A stretch of DNA of 64,000 bases, from positions 523,667 through 587,666 of the forward strand of contig NZ_LR734817.1 in the NCBI RefSeq assembly GCF_902506655.1, in the 5' to 3' direction. A model generated the notes under the pieces. It searched no databases, was not told the origin of the DNA, and was given only the letters and a program-made list of their open reading frames with translations. Below are positions 35,689-44,563 of the stretch, in pieces. The DNA comes from Marinoscillum sp. 108 (GTDB taxonomy: Bacteria > Bacteroidota > Bacteroidia > Cytophagales > Cyclobacteriaceae). The translations under genes and the position numbers were made by a program. Each line of letters starts with the position of its first letter. Within the stretch, counting starts at the first letter, position 1.

Positions 35689-36933
35689 TAATTTATCGAC
35701 TTTAAATAATGATTTTCGTCCTTCTTTGGTGAATGAATTTTTCACTACACCATAATAAACCTCCAGCGCATCTCCCGCCAGAGCCACCGCAACCATCCCT
35801 ACGGCTATGTCAGCTTTGAAACTATACAGTTCCAAAATGTAAATGACCCCAAATACCAAAACTCCAATTTCCAACAACTGGAAAAGCTTGGTAATCCCAT
35901 CATACCACTTAGGTATCTTTTTATAAACGAGCGAAAACAGTGCCACATTAAAAAAGCAGATCAAAATGGCAAAAACATACCCCATGTTCTCGCTCATAGA
36001 GTTGATGTAATCCCTGTTCAAAATCATGGAGATGATATTGGCATGAACTACTCCTCCATACATGTCAGGGAACGCCCTGCCTATATATTTTTGATTTAAT
36101 GGCGTATAGAATTTATCCTCAAAAGACTCCCTGTCACCCAAGTGCTTGCCCAGATAGCAAAACATGACAATCTTTCCTTCTATCATGTCAGGGACAAAGT
36201 TTTCCCCAAAAACATCCGGCACGTCCAATGCAAAATATTTATTACCAAACTTCGTGGCTCCATAATCCAGCACATTTCCGCGGTAGTTGATGACCTCAGT
36301 CTCATTGTTACGAGCCAAAAAGTCAGCGGCTGCCGCAGAATCCAGATAACTGGCCAACTGCACCGCAAAAGCAATCTGCTGCTCACCACCAATATCAAAC
36401 TTCGGGTAAAACTCCCGGCACATTTTCAAATCTTCCTGAACTTCCGCATCTGTCACCAGATTTACAAAAGCTGTTCGTTCTGCAAACGAGTTGAACAACT
36501 CCCAGGAGTACTCAATAGTGTCCTTTGTAGGGTCTGTTGGATCTGGCAATAGTTTGGAGGCGAGTACCAGGTGCTCCACACTGGCCATGCCTTCCATCAG
36601 CATCATATCACCCAAAGTATCTTCCTTAGGTGTATAAAAAAAGGAGTCAATACCAATAACTGCCGGGTTATGCTGGCTAATGATTTGCAGCATCATGCCA
36701 ATTTCGCCTCGTTGAAGGTTACTGAGATTGACCAGAACTACCCGATCATCTCCCACAGGATCATCTCTGAGCTGAGAGAATACAATATCTGTAAACTCCA
36801 TATCTCCAAATGCCTGCCCGATAGGGTCAAATACGTCAAAGACCTTAAATGCGGTGAAACTTTGAAATACTCCCATCATACCAAATATGAAAGCAGTACC
36901 TAAAATTACGTCCAGCCAGAATTTTCTAAACAT
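35686..36933 (-). CDS. CHASE2-domain membrane sensor without output domain
   Basis: The 415-residue protein has one N-terminal membrane helix (about 8-28), a periplasmic CHASE2-type sensor region (about 40-300) with VVLVNLSNLQRGEIGMMLQI and VIGIDSFFY, and three C-terminal membrane helices (about 310-390). CHASE2 proteins usually carry a kinase, cyclase or phosphodiesterase after the last helix. Here only about 25 residues follow, so no catalytic output is present. It probably signals through a partner, perhaps the FecR-like protein just downstream. Confidence 0.8.
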   Translation of the reverse strand: MFRKFWLDVILGTAFIFGMMGVFQSFTAFKVFDVFDPIGQAFGDMEFTDIVFSQLRDDPVGDDRVVLVNLSNLQRGEIGMMLQIISQHNPAVIGIDSFFYTPKEDTLGDMMLMEGMASVEHLVLASKLLPDPTDPTKDTIEYSWELFNSFAERTAFVNLVTDAEVQEDLKMCREFYPKFDIGGEQQIAFAVQLASYLDSAAAADFLARNNETEVINYRGNVLDYGATKFGNKYFALDVPDVFGENFVPDMIEGKIVMFCYLGKHLGDRESFEDKFYTPLNQKYIGRAFPDMYGGVVHANIISMILNRDYINSMSENMGYVFAILICFFNVALFSLVYKKIPKWYDGITKLFQLLEIGVLVFGVIYILELYSFKADIAVGMVAVALAGDALEVYYGVVKNSFTKEGRKSLFKVDKL

Positions 36934-37004
36934 GACTTTGTTTTTAGCGGGTGAATAAAAAAGATTTTACTTTACCCGCAAGTAATAAGCATTCAGCCAC
37001 ACAT

Positions 37005-37012
37005 CAAATGTA
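37005..37012 (-). promoter_or_regulatory. -7 promoter element of the CHASE2 gene
   Basis: The minus strand reads TACATTTG, an exact TAnnTTTG match, 71 nt upstream of the CHASE2 ATG at 36933. No -33 box is visible, and the surrounding region is AT-rich, so a chance match is possible. Confidence 0.35.
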
Positions 37013-37076
37013 ATATAAGTAAAATGTAATTTTTTATTGAAATTAATCAATTTTTCAACTAATCCTAAACTAATCA

Positions 37077-38060
37077 ATGAAAGATCGATCAATTAAGCGA
37101 CCTTCATTAGACGAACTTACCCGTGGAATCGACCAATCGGATCGGATGATGCTAAGCCGGGCCATTACGATCGTAGAAAGTAAATTGGCCTCTGATCAGC
37201 AGTTGGCTGCTAAACTACTGGATTCGGTGATTCATAAAACGGGAAAAAGCGTGCGGATTGGGATCACCGGAGTGCCCGGAGTTGGAAAAAGTACTTTCAT
37301 AGAATCTTTTGGAACTCACCTGACTGCTCTCGGGAAAAAACTTGCCGTTTTATCCATAGACCCGAGCAGTACTTTGACCAAGGGAAGTATCCTGGGAGAT
37401 AAAACCAGGATGACTCACCTCTCTCAAAACAGCAATGCTTTTATACGCCCCTCTCCTGCCGGCACTTCATTGGGCGGTGTGGCTCAGAAAACCCGCGAAT
37501 CCATTCTGCTTTGTGAGGCGGCGGGGTTTGATGTAATCCTGGTAGAAACCGTGGGTGTGGGACAATCAGAGACTGCCGTGAGGGATATGGTGGATTTTTT
37601 TCTGCTTCTGATGATCGCTGGAGGTGGAGATGAACTGCAGGGCATCAAGCGGGGAATAATGGAGATGGCCGATGCATTGGTGATCAACAAGGCAGATGGA
37701 AACAACCTCAAACCCGCCAACCAGGCCAAAAAAGCCTATGAAAATGCCCTTCATCTGTTTCCTCCTCACGAATCTGGCTGGACCGTACCTGTAAAAACCT
37801 GCTCTGCCATAAAAAATGAAGGCATCCTTGAAATTTGGTCTACCATAGAAACCTACGTATCTACTTCGACCGAGAGTGGATATCTAACCAGACAAAGAGA
37901 GTCCCAAAATGTAAAATGGATGCATGAGCTCATTCGTGCGAGATTAGAAACTAATTTCTTCGGAGACCCTGCCATGAAAGATAAAATCACCCAAATAACG
38001 AAAAAGGTAGCTGCGGGCGAACTGGGCGTCCGCCACGCAGTGAACTCATTGTTTAGTTAA
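37077..38060 (+). CDS. meaB: MeaB, G-protein chaperone of methylmalonyl-CoA mutase
   Basis: The 327-residue GTPase carries Walker A GVPGVGKS at 65-72 and the family motifs SIDPSSTLTKGSILGDKTRM and ETVGVGQSE, with the GTP-specificity motif VINKAD. MeaB/MMAA protects the mutase from inactivation and gates the loading of adenosylcobalamin. Its presence 2.4 kb from the fused mutase confirms the pathway. The ATG follows two ACTAATC repeats 11 bp apart. It is convergent with the btuG-like gene, with an 8-nt overlap. Confidence 0.95.
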   Translation: MKDRSIKRPSLDELTRGIDQSDRMMLSRAITIVESKLASDQQLAAKLLDSVIHKTGKSVRIGITGVPGVGKSTFIESFGTHLTALGKKLAVLSIDPSSTLTKGSILGDKTRMTHLSQNSNAFIRPSPAGTSLGGVAQKTRESILLCEAAGFDVILVETVGVGQSETAVRDMVDFFLLLMIAGGGDELQGIKRGIMEMADALVINKADGNNLKPANQAKKAYENALHLFPPHESGWTVPVKTCSAIKNEGILEIWSTIETYVSTSTESGYLTRQRESQNVKWMHELIRARLETNFFGDPAMKDKITQITKKVAAGELGVRHAVNSLFS

Positions 38061-39090
38061 AAGCAAAACCATTGGGCCCGCGCCCCACGGTGTATTTGTT
38101 TTGTAATTCACCTGCCGGATTATAGACAAACACTTCCCCGTTTTCGGCAAACCCTTTGGCATCAGCCGCATATACATTGCCGGACTGATCCACACCTATC
38201 CCATAAAAAGATACTGCTGCCGCCTCCTCTTTCCACACTTGCCCTGCTTCCGGAGCATCTGTAGACAACGAATAGACCTGATTGCCCATGAGGTAATAGA
38301 TGGTTTGCCCGGATGGAGCAACAGCTATTTTGCCTGATAAATTGGCATTCAAATCCGTTTCTGATTTCACCTCATATGATGCAGGGTTCAGCTCTACCAA
38401 TTTCCCATCATTGAGCGGCGCATAGTTGGCATCATATCCACCAGAGCAGACTACCCACACATCACCATCGGCATCCAGCACCATACCAGCCGGGCTATTG
38501 CCCACCTGTATAGAAGCCACCACCTCCTCAGAGGACAGGTCGATCACACTGACTGTAGTGGTGAAATTATTGGTAACAAAAAGCCTCCCTTGGGTGATGA
38601 TCAGGCCCTCTGCCCCATAGTCGGTGGTGATGGACTTATCGACCGTTCCGGTTTCCAAATCAAAAAGAGTGACCCTACCCAGATCACTAAAACTGACCCA
38701 CTCAGAGACATAGCCCACTCCATCGTGTGAAACCATGTACCTGGGCAGGGAAACATCCGTGATGGTGTAGGCAGACTTCAGGCTATCCAAAGTCATCGCT
38801 TCTACCTTATTGCTATTGTTTACCACAGCAAAAAGCTGGTCAGCACCTACATGAAGCGACTGCACCACATCACCCAAAGCACCGCCATTCACAGTGGAAA
38901 AGAGATTATTGGACACCACCCCCGCTGAGCTGATAAACGAAAGTGAGCCATCCCCTTCTCCAAAATTTCCTTCGTTGGAGATAAAAACTCCGGAATCAAA
39001 CTGACCGACCACCTGAGGTTCGGCATCCTCTTCACATGACGCCAAAATAAAAGGCAACATCAATAGCAGGCACTTTAAATAATTTTTCAT
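38053..39090 (-). CDS. btuG: BtuG-like beta-propeller surface lipoprotein
   Basis: From ATG 39090 the protein has 345 residues: a lipoprotein signal (MKNYLKCLLLMLPFILASC) followed by a YncE-like repeat domain with about seven blades, for example VFISNEGNFGEGDGSLSFI and AGMVLDADGDVWVVCSGGY. It starts 8 nt after the stop of the BtuB-like receptor gene, which is headed by a cobalamin riboswitch. In Bacteroides, BtuG is a seven-bladed surface lipoprotein that binds B12 very tightly and sits on BtuB. That context makes BtuG the best assignment, though family members with other ligands exist. A TTG at 39102 is an alternative start. Confidence 0.82.
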   Translation of the reverse strand: MKNYLKCLLLMLPFILASCEEDAEPQVVGQFDSGVFISNEGNFGEGDGSLSFISSAGVVSNNLFSTVNGGALGDVVQSLHVGADQLFAVVNNSNKVEAMTLDSLKSAYTITDVSLPRYMVSHDGVGYVSEWVSFSDLGRVTLFDLETGTVDKSITTDYGAEGLIITQGRLFVTNNFTTTVSVIDLSSEEVVASIQVGNSPAGMVLDADGDVWVVCSGGYDANYAPLNDGKLVELNPASYEVKSETDLNANLSGKIAVAPSGQTIYYLMGNQVYSLSTDAPEAGQVWKEEAAAVSFYGIGVDQSGNVYAADAKGFAENGEVFVYNPAGELQNKYTVGRGPNGFAFN

Positions 39091-39098
39091 GGTTGTTT

Positions 39099-40958
39099 TC
39101 AATTGTATTTGATTAAAAGGTTGAATTGATAATTTTTTCCGGGCATGGCCCGATTGATAAGGTTTTCGTAAGGCTGATCGAAGACGTTCTTGACAGCAAC
39201 GCTTACCTCCAGATCAAATCCGTCCGATACCGCAAGCGTCTTTCCCATATGGACATCAATCAACAGGTATCCATCGACAGACTGGATTTCCGTATTATCC
39301 AGGGTGGTAAACCTCTTCCCCGTAAAATCTCCCATTGCTTTCCCAAACCACCCCTTGTCCGAGCTGGTCTTCAAGGACAAGTTGGCGTTGTGAAGCGGGG
39401 TATATGGCAGTTGCTTCCCTTGATTGGTTCCCTCCTTGTTTTGTGACTGAGTGTAGGAATAGGCTGAACCAACCTCATGAAGGAGTCCGATCCACTTTCC
39501 GCTCATCTTCGCGCTGAACTCCATTCCCGTGATTTCCACTGCACGGAAGTTTCGTGGGGACCAGATGCCAGATCCATCTGGCAGCCAGATGATCCAGTTG
39601 TCGGACCATGTATTAAATGCTGTCAAATCCAAACTAGAAGAGAAAGCTGGCCCAGTATGTGCCCAGCCTACGCCACCTTCCAGGTTGAAACTTTCCTCGG
39701 GTTTCAAGTCGGGGTTACCGCCAGGGGACCAGTGGAGATCATTGAGTGTAGGGTAGCGAAATCCCCAGGCCAACTGACTATTGATGGCTACCCGGTTCTT
39801 TTCCGTATTTAAGACTGAAAATTTCTGATTAAAAGAGGGTGTAAACGGGCGATTCTCCTGATAAAATGACCGCCTCAAGTTGATGGTTCCCGTCCACCAG
39901 GTGGTTGGCTTGATCTCAAGCGAACCAAAAAGTGCTGTCTGGCGATCAACAAAATGGCTTACATAGTTGTCTGAGCGGGCAGTGAAAAAATTGGTATTGC
40001 CGCCCAAACGAACAGCCAGAACCTCCGAAAGTTCTCCCCAATACGCCACCAAAGCCGAATACTGATTGGAAACAGTGCGATCATCCTGATTATACTGCTG
40101 GTCATTTTGAAGAAAGGCCAGAGTACTGGTAAGACTGCCTTTGGGAAGCTCCAATTGATAACCCGCCGCCAGCCTAACATTCCCTGTTTGAAGCTCATCC
40201 TGCAGATTTGGGCTCACTTTGGAGGGCTGTACCTCCCGATCATTGCGAGTATACTGCGCATCGAGGGTCACCTTCTGATTCGGACTAACCTCATAACTCA
40301 GTTGCTGCTGCACTCCATAGTTGAGCACAGAAGCATTCTTTTGACGCGCTTGTTTTCCCGCGTATTCATAAGGGAAATCATTCTGAAGAAAACTTCGAAA
40401 TATTTTAGTAGCACCCCTCCATTGGCCCTGACTATAGGCACTTCTAATTCCTGTAAAGAGGTACCCAAAGCTCCCAACACTCATTTTTCCCTCTAGCAAA
40501 GGGCTTTCGGTCAGGTTCATCTCAGAATCGATGAGTACTGTCCCACCAATGGCTCCACCTCCATAAAGCGCTCCGCCACTGCCCGGCTGAATAGCCACCC
40601 TCTCCATCAACCACGCTGGCCATTGAGAAAAATCCAACTGGCCTAGTGTGGGATAATTAGCCGGAATACCATGCCAAAGCACACTGGTCTGACTCGCCGA
40701 AGTACCTCTGAATGAAATACTGGACAATTGCTGATTGCCGTAAGATTTGAAGTAAATGGAGTTTTCATCTGACAAGGCCTCCTCCAGAGAGGAAGAACTA
40801 TTGGTGAGGGCAATGCTTCGGTATCCAGTGCCGGTAGTGAAGCGCTGAAACGAATCGCCAACTACTGGCAGCTCCTCCAGGTACACGGTATCCTCCTGTG
40901 CCATTGCCCAGAGGGAAATGGTGCCCGTCAGCACATACATTAATATTCTCGAGACCAT
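39099..40958 (-). CDS. btuB: BtuB-like TonB-dependent cobalamin receptor
   Basis: The 619-residue outer membrane protein has a signal peptide ending near LWAMAQ, a plug domain (about 30-160) with SSISFRGTSASQTSVLWHG and GGALYGGGAIGGTVLI, and a 22-strand barrel ending in an aromatic C-terminus (YQFNLLIKYN). It lacks the carboxypeptidase-like N-domain typical of SusC. A cobalamin riboswitch precedes it, so its cargo is almost surely B12 or a related corrinoid. It is co-transcribed with the btuG-like gene. Confidence 0.92.
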   Translation of the reverse strand: MVSRILMYVLTGTISLWAMAQEDTVYLEELPVVGDSFQRFTTGTGYRSIALTNSSSSLEEALSDENSIYFKSYGNQQLSSISFRGTSASQTSVLWHGIPANYPTLGQLDFSQWPAWLMERVAIQPGSGGALYGGGAIGGTVLIDSEMNLTESPLLEGKMSVGSFGYLFTGIRSAYSQGQWRGATKIFRSFLQNDFPYEYAGKQARQKNASVLNYGVQQQLSYEVSPNQKVTLDAQYTRNDREVQPSKVSPNLQDELQTGNVRLAAGYQLELPKGSLTSTLAFLQNDQQYNQDDRTVSNQYSALVAYWGELSEVLAVRLGGNTNFFTARSDNYVSHFVDRQTALFGSLEIKPTTWWTGTINLRRSFYQENRPFTPSFNQKFSVLNTEKNRVAINSQLAWGFRYPTLNDLHWSPGGNPDLKPEESFNLEGGVGWAHTGPAFSSSLDLTAFNTWSDNWIIWLPDGSGIWSPRNFRAVEITGMEFSAKMSGKWIGLLHEVGSAYSYTQSQNKEGTNQGKQLPYTPLHNANLSLKTSSDKGWFGKAMGDFTGKRFTTLDNTEIQSVDGYLLIDVHMGKTLAVSDGFDLEVSVAVKNVFDQPYENLINRAMPGKNYQFNLLIKYN

Positions 40959-41067
40959 GAATTAAATTTCAAATTCAATTCAAAGCCATCGGAAAAAGTA
41001 AGAAGCATGGTAAACCAAAAGGTTATCAAATTTCTCTGCTTTCCACCGAAGCTTGGAACTATTCAAC

Positions 41068-41242
41068 ATGATTTGGCAGGTCTCCTGGCTCTTCCTGACT
41101 TGTCGCCTTCCCATCCCGATGTTCGGAACAGTGGCAAGATGTGACAAGCCTTTGAATGGAATTACAGTTGCGGGGACAGCTCTCGTTTCTCACGAGATTC
41201 CCTTTTAATCCTGATGCACGCGGTGCATTCAGAAACCACAAT
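41068..41242 (-). ncRNA. Cobalamin riboswitch
   Basis: On the minus strand the conserved cobalamin elements appear in order. First comes GGGAATCTCGTGAGA with its hairpin, then GCTGTCCCCGCAACTGTAA. The B12 box GCCACTG follows at 41135-41129, then GGGAAGGCGACAAGTCAGGA and finally GAGACCTGCC near 41086-41077. The aptamer begins right at the predicted transcription start (promoter 41249-41256) and ends about 110 nt before the btuB ATG. It should shut off btuB-btuG when adenosylcobalamin or a related form is plentiful. I see no strong terminator in the expression platform, so translational control is the likelier mode. Confidence 0.95.
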
Positions 41243-41248
41243 CGTGAG

Positions 41249-41256
41249 CAAATATA
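41249..41256 (-). promoter_or_regulatory. -7 promoter element of the riboswitch transcript
   Basis: The minus strand reads TATATTTG, an exact TAnnTTTG match, with initiation expected near 41242, just where the conserved riboswitch sequence begins. The agreement of the two independent signals strengthens both. Confidence 0.6.
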
Positions 41257-41310
41257 GTATCTCTCCGGTAATTCCCGTCCGTCTGATTTTTTTTAATCAA
41301 TTTTGAACAC

Positions 41311-42381
41311 ATGAAAGGATCACGCTTCTATTTTCTGGCAATACTCATCATCGCTGGCTGCACACCTCCTCAAGAAAAAGAGCAGTCAACGGGACGGACA
41401 CTCAATACTCAGGTGAAATTTGCGGAAAAATTCACAGTGGAAGAGAATGCCATCATTGTAAAGGAGCCCTGGCCGGGAGCAGTTGCTCCCATCTCTTACG
41501 CACCGGATACCCCACCACAGCGTGTAGTGGTCACCTCCACCACACACCTCGCTTATCTGGAAATGCTAGATGTTGAAGATCGGATTGTTGGATTTCCCAG
41601 CACCCAATACATCAGCTCTCCGGTCATCCGGAAACTGGTGAATGATGGTAAAATCACAGACCTGGGGCCGGATGGCAGCATGAACCTGGAGCTCCTGATT
41701 TCACTTGCACCAGATGCTGTTTTTGCGTTTGACATGGGTAGTGAGTCCACTACTCTGGACAAAATAGAAGAGTCGGGAATTCCGGTCTTTTACAATGCTG
41801 ATTTCCTTGAAACTTCTTCTCTTGGAAGAGCTGAGTGGATCAAGTTTTTCGGAGCCTTCTTTGATAAAGAAAAAGAAGCGGATTCCATTTTCACCAGCAT
41901 CGTACAGCGGTATGATTCTTTGAAGACTCTGGCTGCTGATGCTCAAAATCAGCCCTCCATTGTCAGTGGCGTAATGTATGGAGATACCTGGTTTTTGCCT
42001 GGAGGGCAAAACTGGGCTGCGGAATTCTACCGGGACGCTGGTGGGCGGTACCTTTGGGAAAATGACTCCACGAGTGGGTGGCTGGAAATAAGCTTTGAGT
42101 CTGTCTTCGAAAAAGCGGGCGAAGCAGACTTCTGGATAGGAACTAGTACCTTCAACACCAAAAAAGAACTTGCGGGACAGGATACCCGCTATACCCATTT
42201 CAAAGCATTCAAAGTGGATGAAGTGTATAATTACAATAAGCGTCTGGGCCCTACTGGTGGATATGATTTCTTTGAATCTGCCTACACCAGACCAGACAGG
42301 GTCCTGGCCGATTTGATTTTTATTTTGCATCCGGAGCTGCTACCGGATTACGATACCTACTATTTCCAAAAACTACCATGA
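41311..42381 (+). CDS. btuF: BtuF-like substrate-binding lipoprotein
   Basis: The 356-residue protein has a lipobox (LIIAGCTPP) and a class III periplasmic binding fold with VVVTSTTHLAYLEMLDVEDR at the first lobe and a C-terminal lobe around SGWLEISFESVFEKA. It delivers its ligand to the BtuC-BtuD importer, whose genes overlap it in series by 4 nt each. The binding family serves B12, heme and siderophores. Its position back to back with a riboswitch-controlled btuB points to cobalamin, but the plus-strand leader of at most about 50 nt cannot hold a riboswitch of its own. Confidence 0.85.
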   Translation: MKGSRFYFLAILIIAGCTPPQEKEQSTGRTLNTQVKFAEKFTVEENAIIVKEPWPGAVAPISYAPDTPPQRVVVTSTTHLAYLEMLDVEDRIVGFPSTQYISSPVIRKLVNDGKITDLGPDGSMNLELLISLAPDAVFAFDMGSESTTLDKIEESGIPVFYNADFLETSSLGRAEWIKFFGAFFDKEKEADSIFTSIVQRYDSLKTLAADAQNQPSIVSGVMYGDTWFLPGGQNWAAEFYRDAGGRYLWENDSTSGWLEISFESVFEKAGEADFWIGTSTFNTKKELAGQDTRYTHFKAFKVDEVYNYNKRLGPTGGYDFFESAYTRPDRVLADLIFILHPELLPDYDTYYFQKLP

Positions 42382-43442
42382 TCACTCAATTCCTGGAGGC
42401 TTCGCAAAATAAATGGACCAAAGTGCTAATAGGCCTTGCTGTAGTCCTGGTACTTTGCTTCCTGATCAACGTGGCCCTGGGATCCGTCACCATTCCCTTC
42501 GAAAGCCTGATTAGTTTTATCACCAGCGGCAGTTCGGGTCAGGCTTCCTGGGATATGATTTTGAGTAACTTCAGGTTACCAAAAGCCATTACAGCCATGC
42601 TCGTAGGAAGTGCACTTGGTGTGAGCGGTCTCCAGATGCAAACACTCTTCCGCAACCCACTTGCCGGGCCTTACATTCTCGGAATCAGCTCGGGTGCTGG
42701 CCTGGGAGTAGCCATTGCCATCTTTCTGGGGTTTTATCTGGGTGGGTTTCTGGAGCTCTCCGGAATAGGTCGAAGCTGGCTGCTGGTGGCCTCTGCAGGG
42801 GCAGGCTCGTTTCTGGTTTTGCTCATCATCTCACTGGCAGCCACCCGGCTCAAAGACAGCATCACGCTGCTTATTATCGGTTTGATGTTTGGCGCAGCAG
42901 CGGGCGCTTTGGTCAGCATTTTACAGTTTTTCAGCCAGGCAGAAAACATCCAGGCTTATGTCATCTGGTCATTTGGTAGTCTGGGCAGTCTGAGTTGGAG
43001 CGAGCTCTACGTTTTTATCCCGGTAATCCTCATAGGACTCATCGGTTCGGTGCTGCTTTCCAAACCCTTAAACACCCTCCTTCTGGGGGAAAATTACGCC
43101 ATAAGCCTTGGTCTCAACATCAAAAAAATTCGCTTGCTAATTATCATCAATACGGCCATCCTTGCAGGAACAGTCACTGCCTTCTGCGGACCAATCGCAT
43201 TCTTCGGTGTGGCCCTACCACACCTCACCCGGATGCTTTTCAATACCTCCAACCACCTGCTGCTCACCCCACTGATCATTCTCTTCGGGTCTGCCCTTAT
43301 GCTCATCTTTGACTTTATCGCCCAACTGCCTGGCATGGAGGCGACGCTCCCGATCAATGCCGTAACCGCACTTTTCGGAGCTCCTTTTGTGATTTACATT
43401 TTACTCAGGAAGAAGAACCTCAACTACGCCTATCAATCATGA
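42378..43442 (+). CDS. btuC: FecCD/BtuC-type ABC transporter permease
   Basis: The 354-residue protein has about ten membrane segments and the FecCD signatures NFRLPKAITAMLVGSALGVSG, NPLAGPYILGISSGAGLG and FCGPIAFFGVALPHLTRMLF. It forms the inner membrane channel of a vitamin B12 or iron-chelate importer. The start overlaps the btuF stop (ATGA) and its own stop overlaps btuD in the same way, so the three are translationally coupled. B12 is inferred from context. Confidence 0.88.
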   Translation: MITQFLEASQNKWTKVLIGLAVVLVLCFLINVALGSVTIPFESLISFITSGSSGQASWDMILSNFRLPKAITAMLVGSALGVSGLQMQTLFRNPLAGPYILGISSGAGLGVAIAIFLGFYLGGFLELSGIGRSWLLVASAGAGSFLVLLIISLAATRLKDSITLLIIGLMFGAAAGALVSILQFFSQAENIQAYVIWSFGSLGSLSWSELYVFIPVILIGLIGSVLLSKPLNTLLLGENYAISLGLNIKKIRLLIIINTAILAGTVTAFCGPIAFFGVALPHLTRMLFNTSNHLLLTPLIILFGSALMLIFDFIAQLPGMEATLPINAVTALFGAPFVIYILLRKKNLNYAYQS

Positions 43443-44419
43443 GCTTGCTGGAAACCAGGTCATTATCCATAGGTTACTCACAAAAGACAGCTCCTCAGAA
43501 GGTGTTGCAAAAAGACGTGAATCTGAGCATCAATCCGGGAGAGATCATCTCACTGATGGGGCAAAATGGCGTGGGTAAAACCACCTTTGTCAAAACCATT
43601 TCGGGGCTTATCCCCAAGCTAGGGGGAGAGGTCTATTATCAAAATGATCAACTGGAGGATCTGAGTGCAAATGATCTGGCCAGAAGGTTAAGTATTGTCC
43701 TAACCGAAAAGCCATACTCCCACAACATCTCTGTGCTGGAGCTGATTGCCATTGGCCGTCACCCATACTCCAACTGGATGGGGGTGCTCCGCGCCCAGGA
43801 TAAAGATGCGATCGACTGGGCCATTAATGAAACCCACATCAACTACCTGGCGGACAAAAAGCTCTATGAGCTCAGCGACGGTCAGTTGCAAAAAGTGATG
43901 ATCGCCAGGGCGCTGGCTCAGGAAACAGACCTGATCATTCTGGATGAACCTGCCGCCCACCTGGACTTGTATAATAAGATAGAAGTGATGACCCTGCTCC
44001 GCAACATTGCACAAAAGGGAAAGGGCATTTTGATCTCCACTCATGACATGCAGATCAGTACACAGCTCTCAGACAAGTTGTGGTTGTTCAATTTTAATGA
44101 GCCCGTACAGCAGGGTGCACCCGAGGATCTGATTCTGGATGGCACTTTGGAAAAAACCCTCTATCTACAGGATTATGGGTACGACATGATCCATGGCTCC
44201 ATCCATATCGGTATGCCTGAAAATGGAACTTCAGTAGCACTGGAAGGGCCGGAAGATGTGCTATTTTGGACGACCCAGGCCCTGAGACGAAATGGAATCA
44301 AAATATCCCAATCGGCAGATACGACCATTTCCTGTTCTCAAAGAGAGTGGATTGTTCGCAGCTCAGAAAGCAGCCAACATTACACAAGCATCGGAGAGTT
44401 ACTCACCTACTTCCGATAG
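43439..44419 (+). CDS. btuD: BtuD/FecE-type ABC ATPase with C-terminal extension
   Basis: The 326-residue ATPase has Walker A GQNGVGKTTF, signature LSDGQLQKVMIARALA, Walker B LIILDEPAAHLD and the switch His in STHDM. The ATPase core ends near residue 245. About 75 further residues follow, with SVALEGPEDVLFWTTQALRR and a final YTSIGELLTYFR, which is longer than the usual 250-270-residue BtuD. The extension may be a small regulatory domain. It is the last gene of the btuFCD operon. Confidence 0.88.
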   Translation: MSLLETRSLSIGYSQKTAPQKVLQKDVNLSINPGEIISLMGQNGVGKTTFVKTISGLIPKLGGEVYYQNDQLEDLSANDLARRLSIVLTEKPYSHNISVLELIAIGRHPYSNWMGVLRAQDKDAIDWAINETHINYLADKKLYELSDGQLQKVMIARALAQETDLIILDEPAAHLDLYNKIEVMTLLRNIAQKGKGILISTHDMQISTQLSDKLWLFNFNEPVQQGAPEDLILDGTLEKTLYLQDYGYDMIHGSIHIGMPENGTSVALEGPEDVLFWTTQALRRNGIKISQSADTTISCSQREWIVRSSESSQHYTSIGELLTYFR

Positions 44420-44563
44420 GCTTTCCATCCAAATCCCTATCCAAGATCGTAAGTACTTCCGGAAAGTAACTCACAGGACAATTGCCTTAATATTCAGGCT
44501 GAAAACTGTCTTTAGGATTGTTTCTTCCTTAGTTTTTACGGGAATAATTTCTTAATATAAAAC

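Noticed and set aside
41059-41241. 60-codon open frame on the minus strand before btuB
   Set aside because: It coincides with the cobalamin riboswitch; the conservation is that of the RNA, not of a protein.
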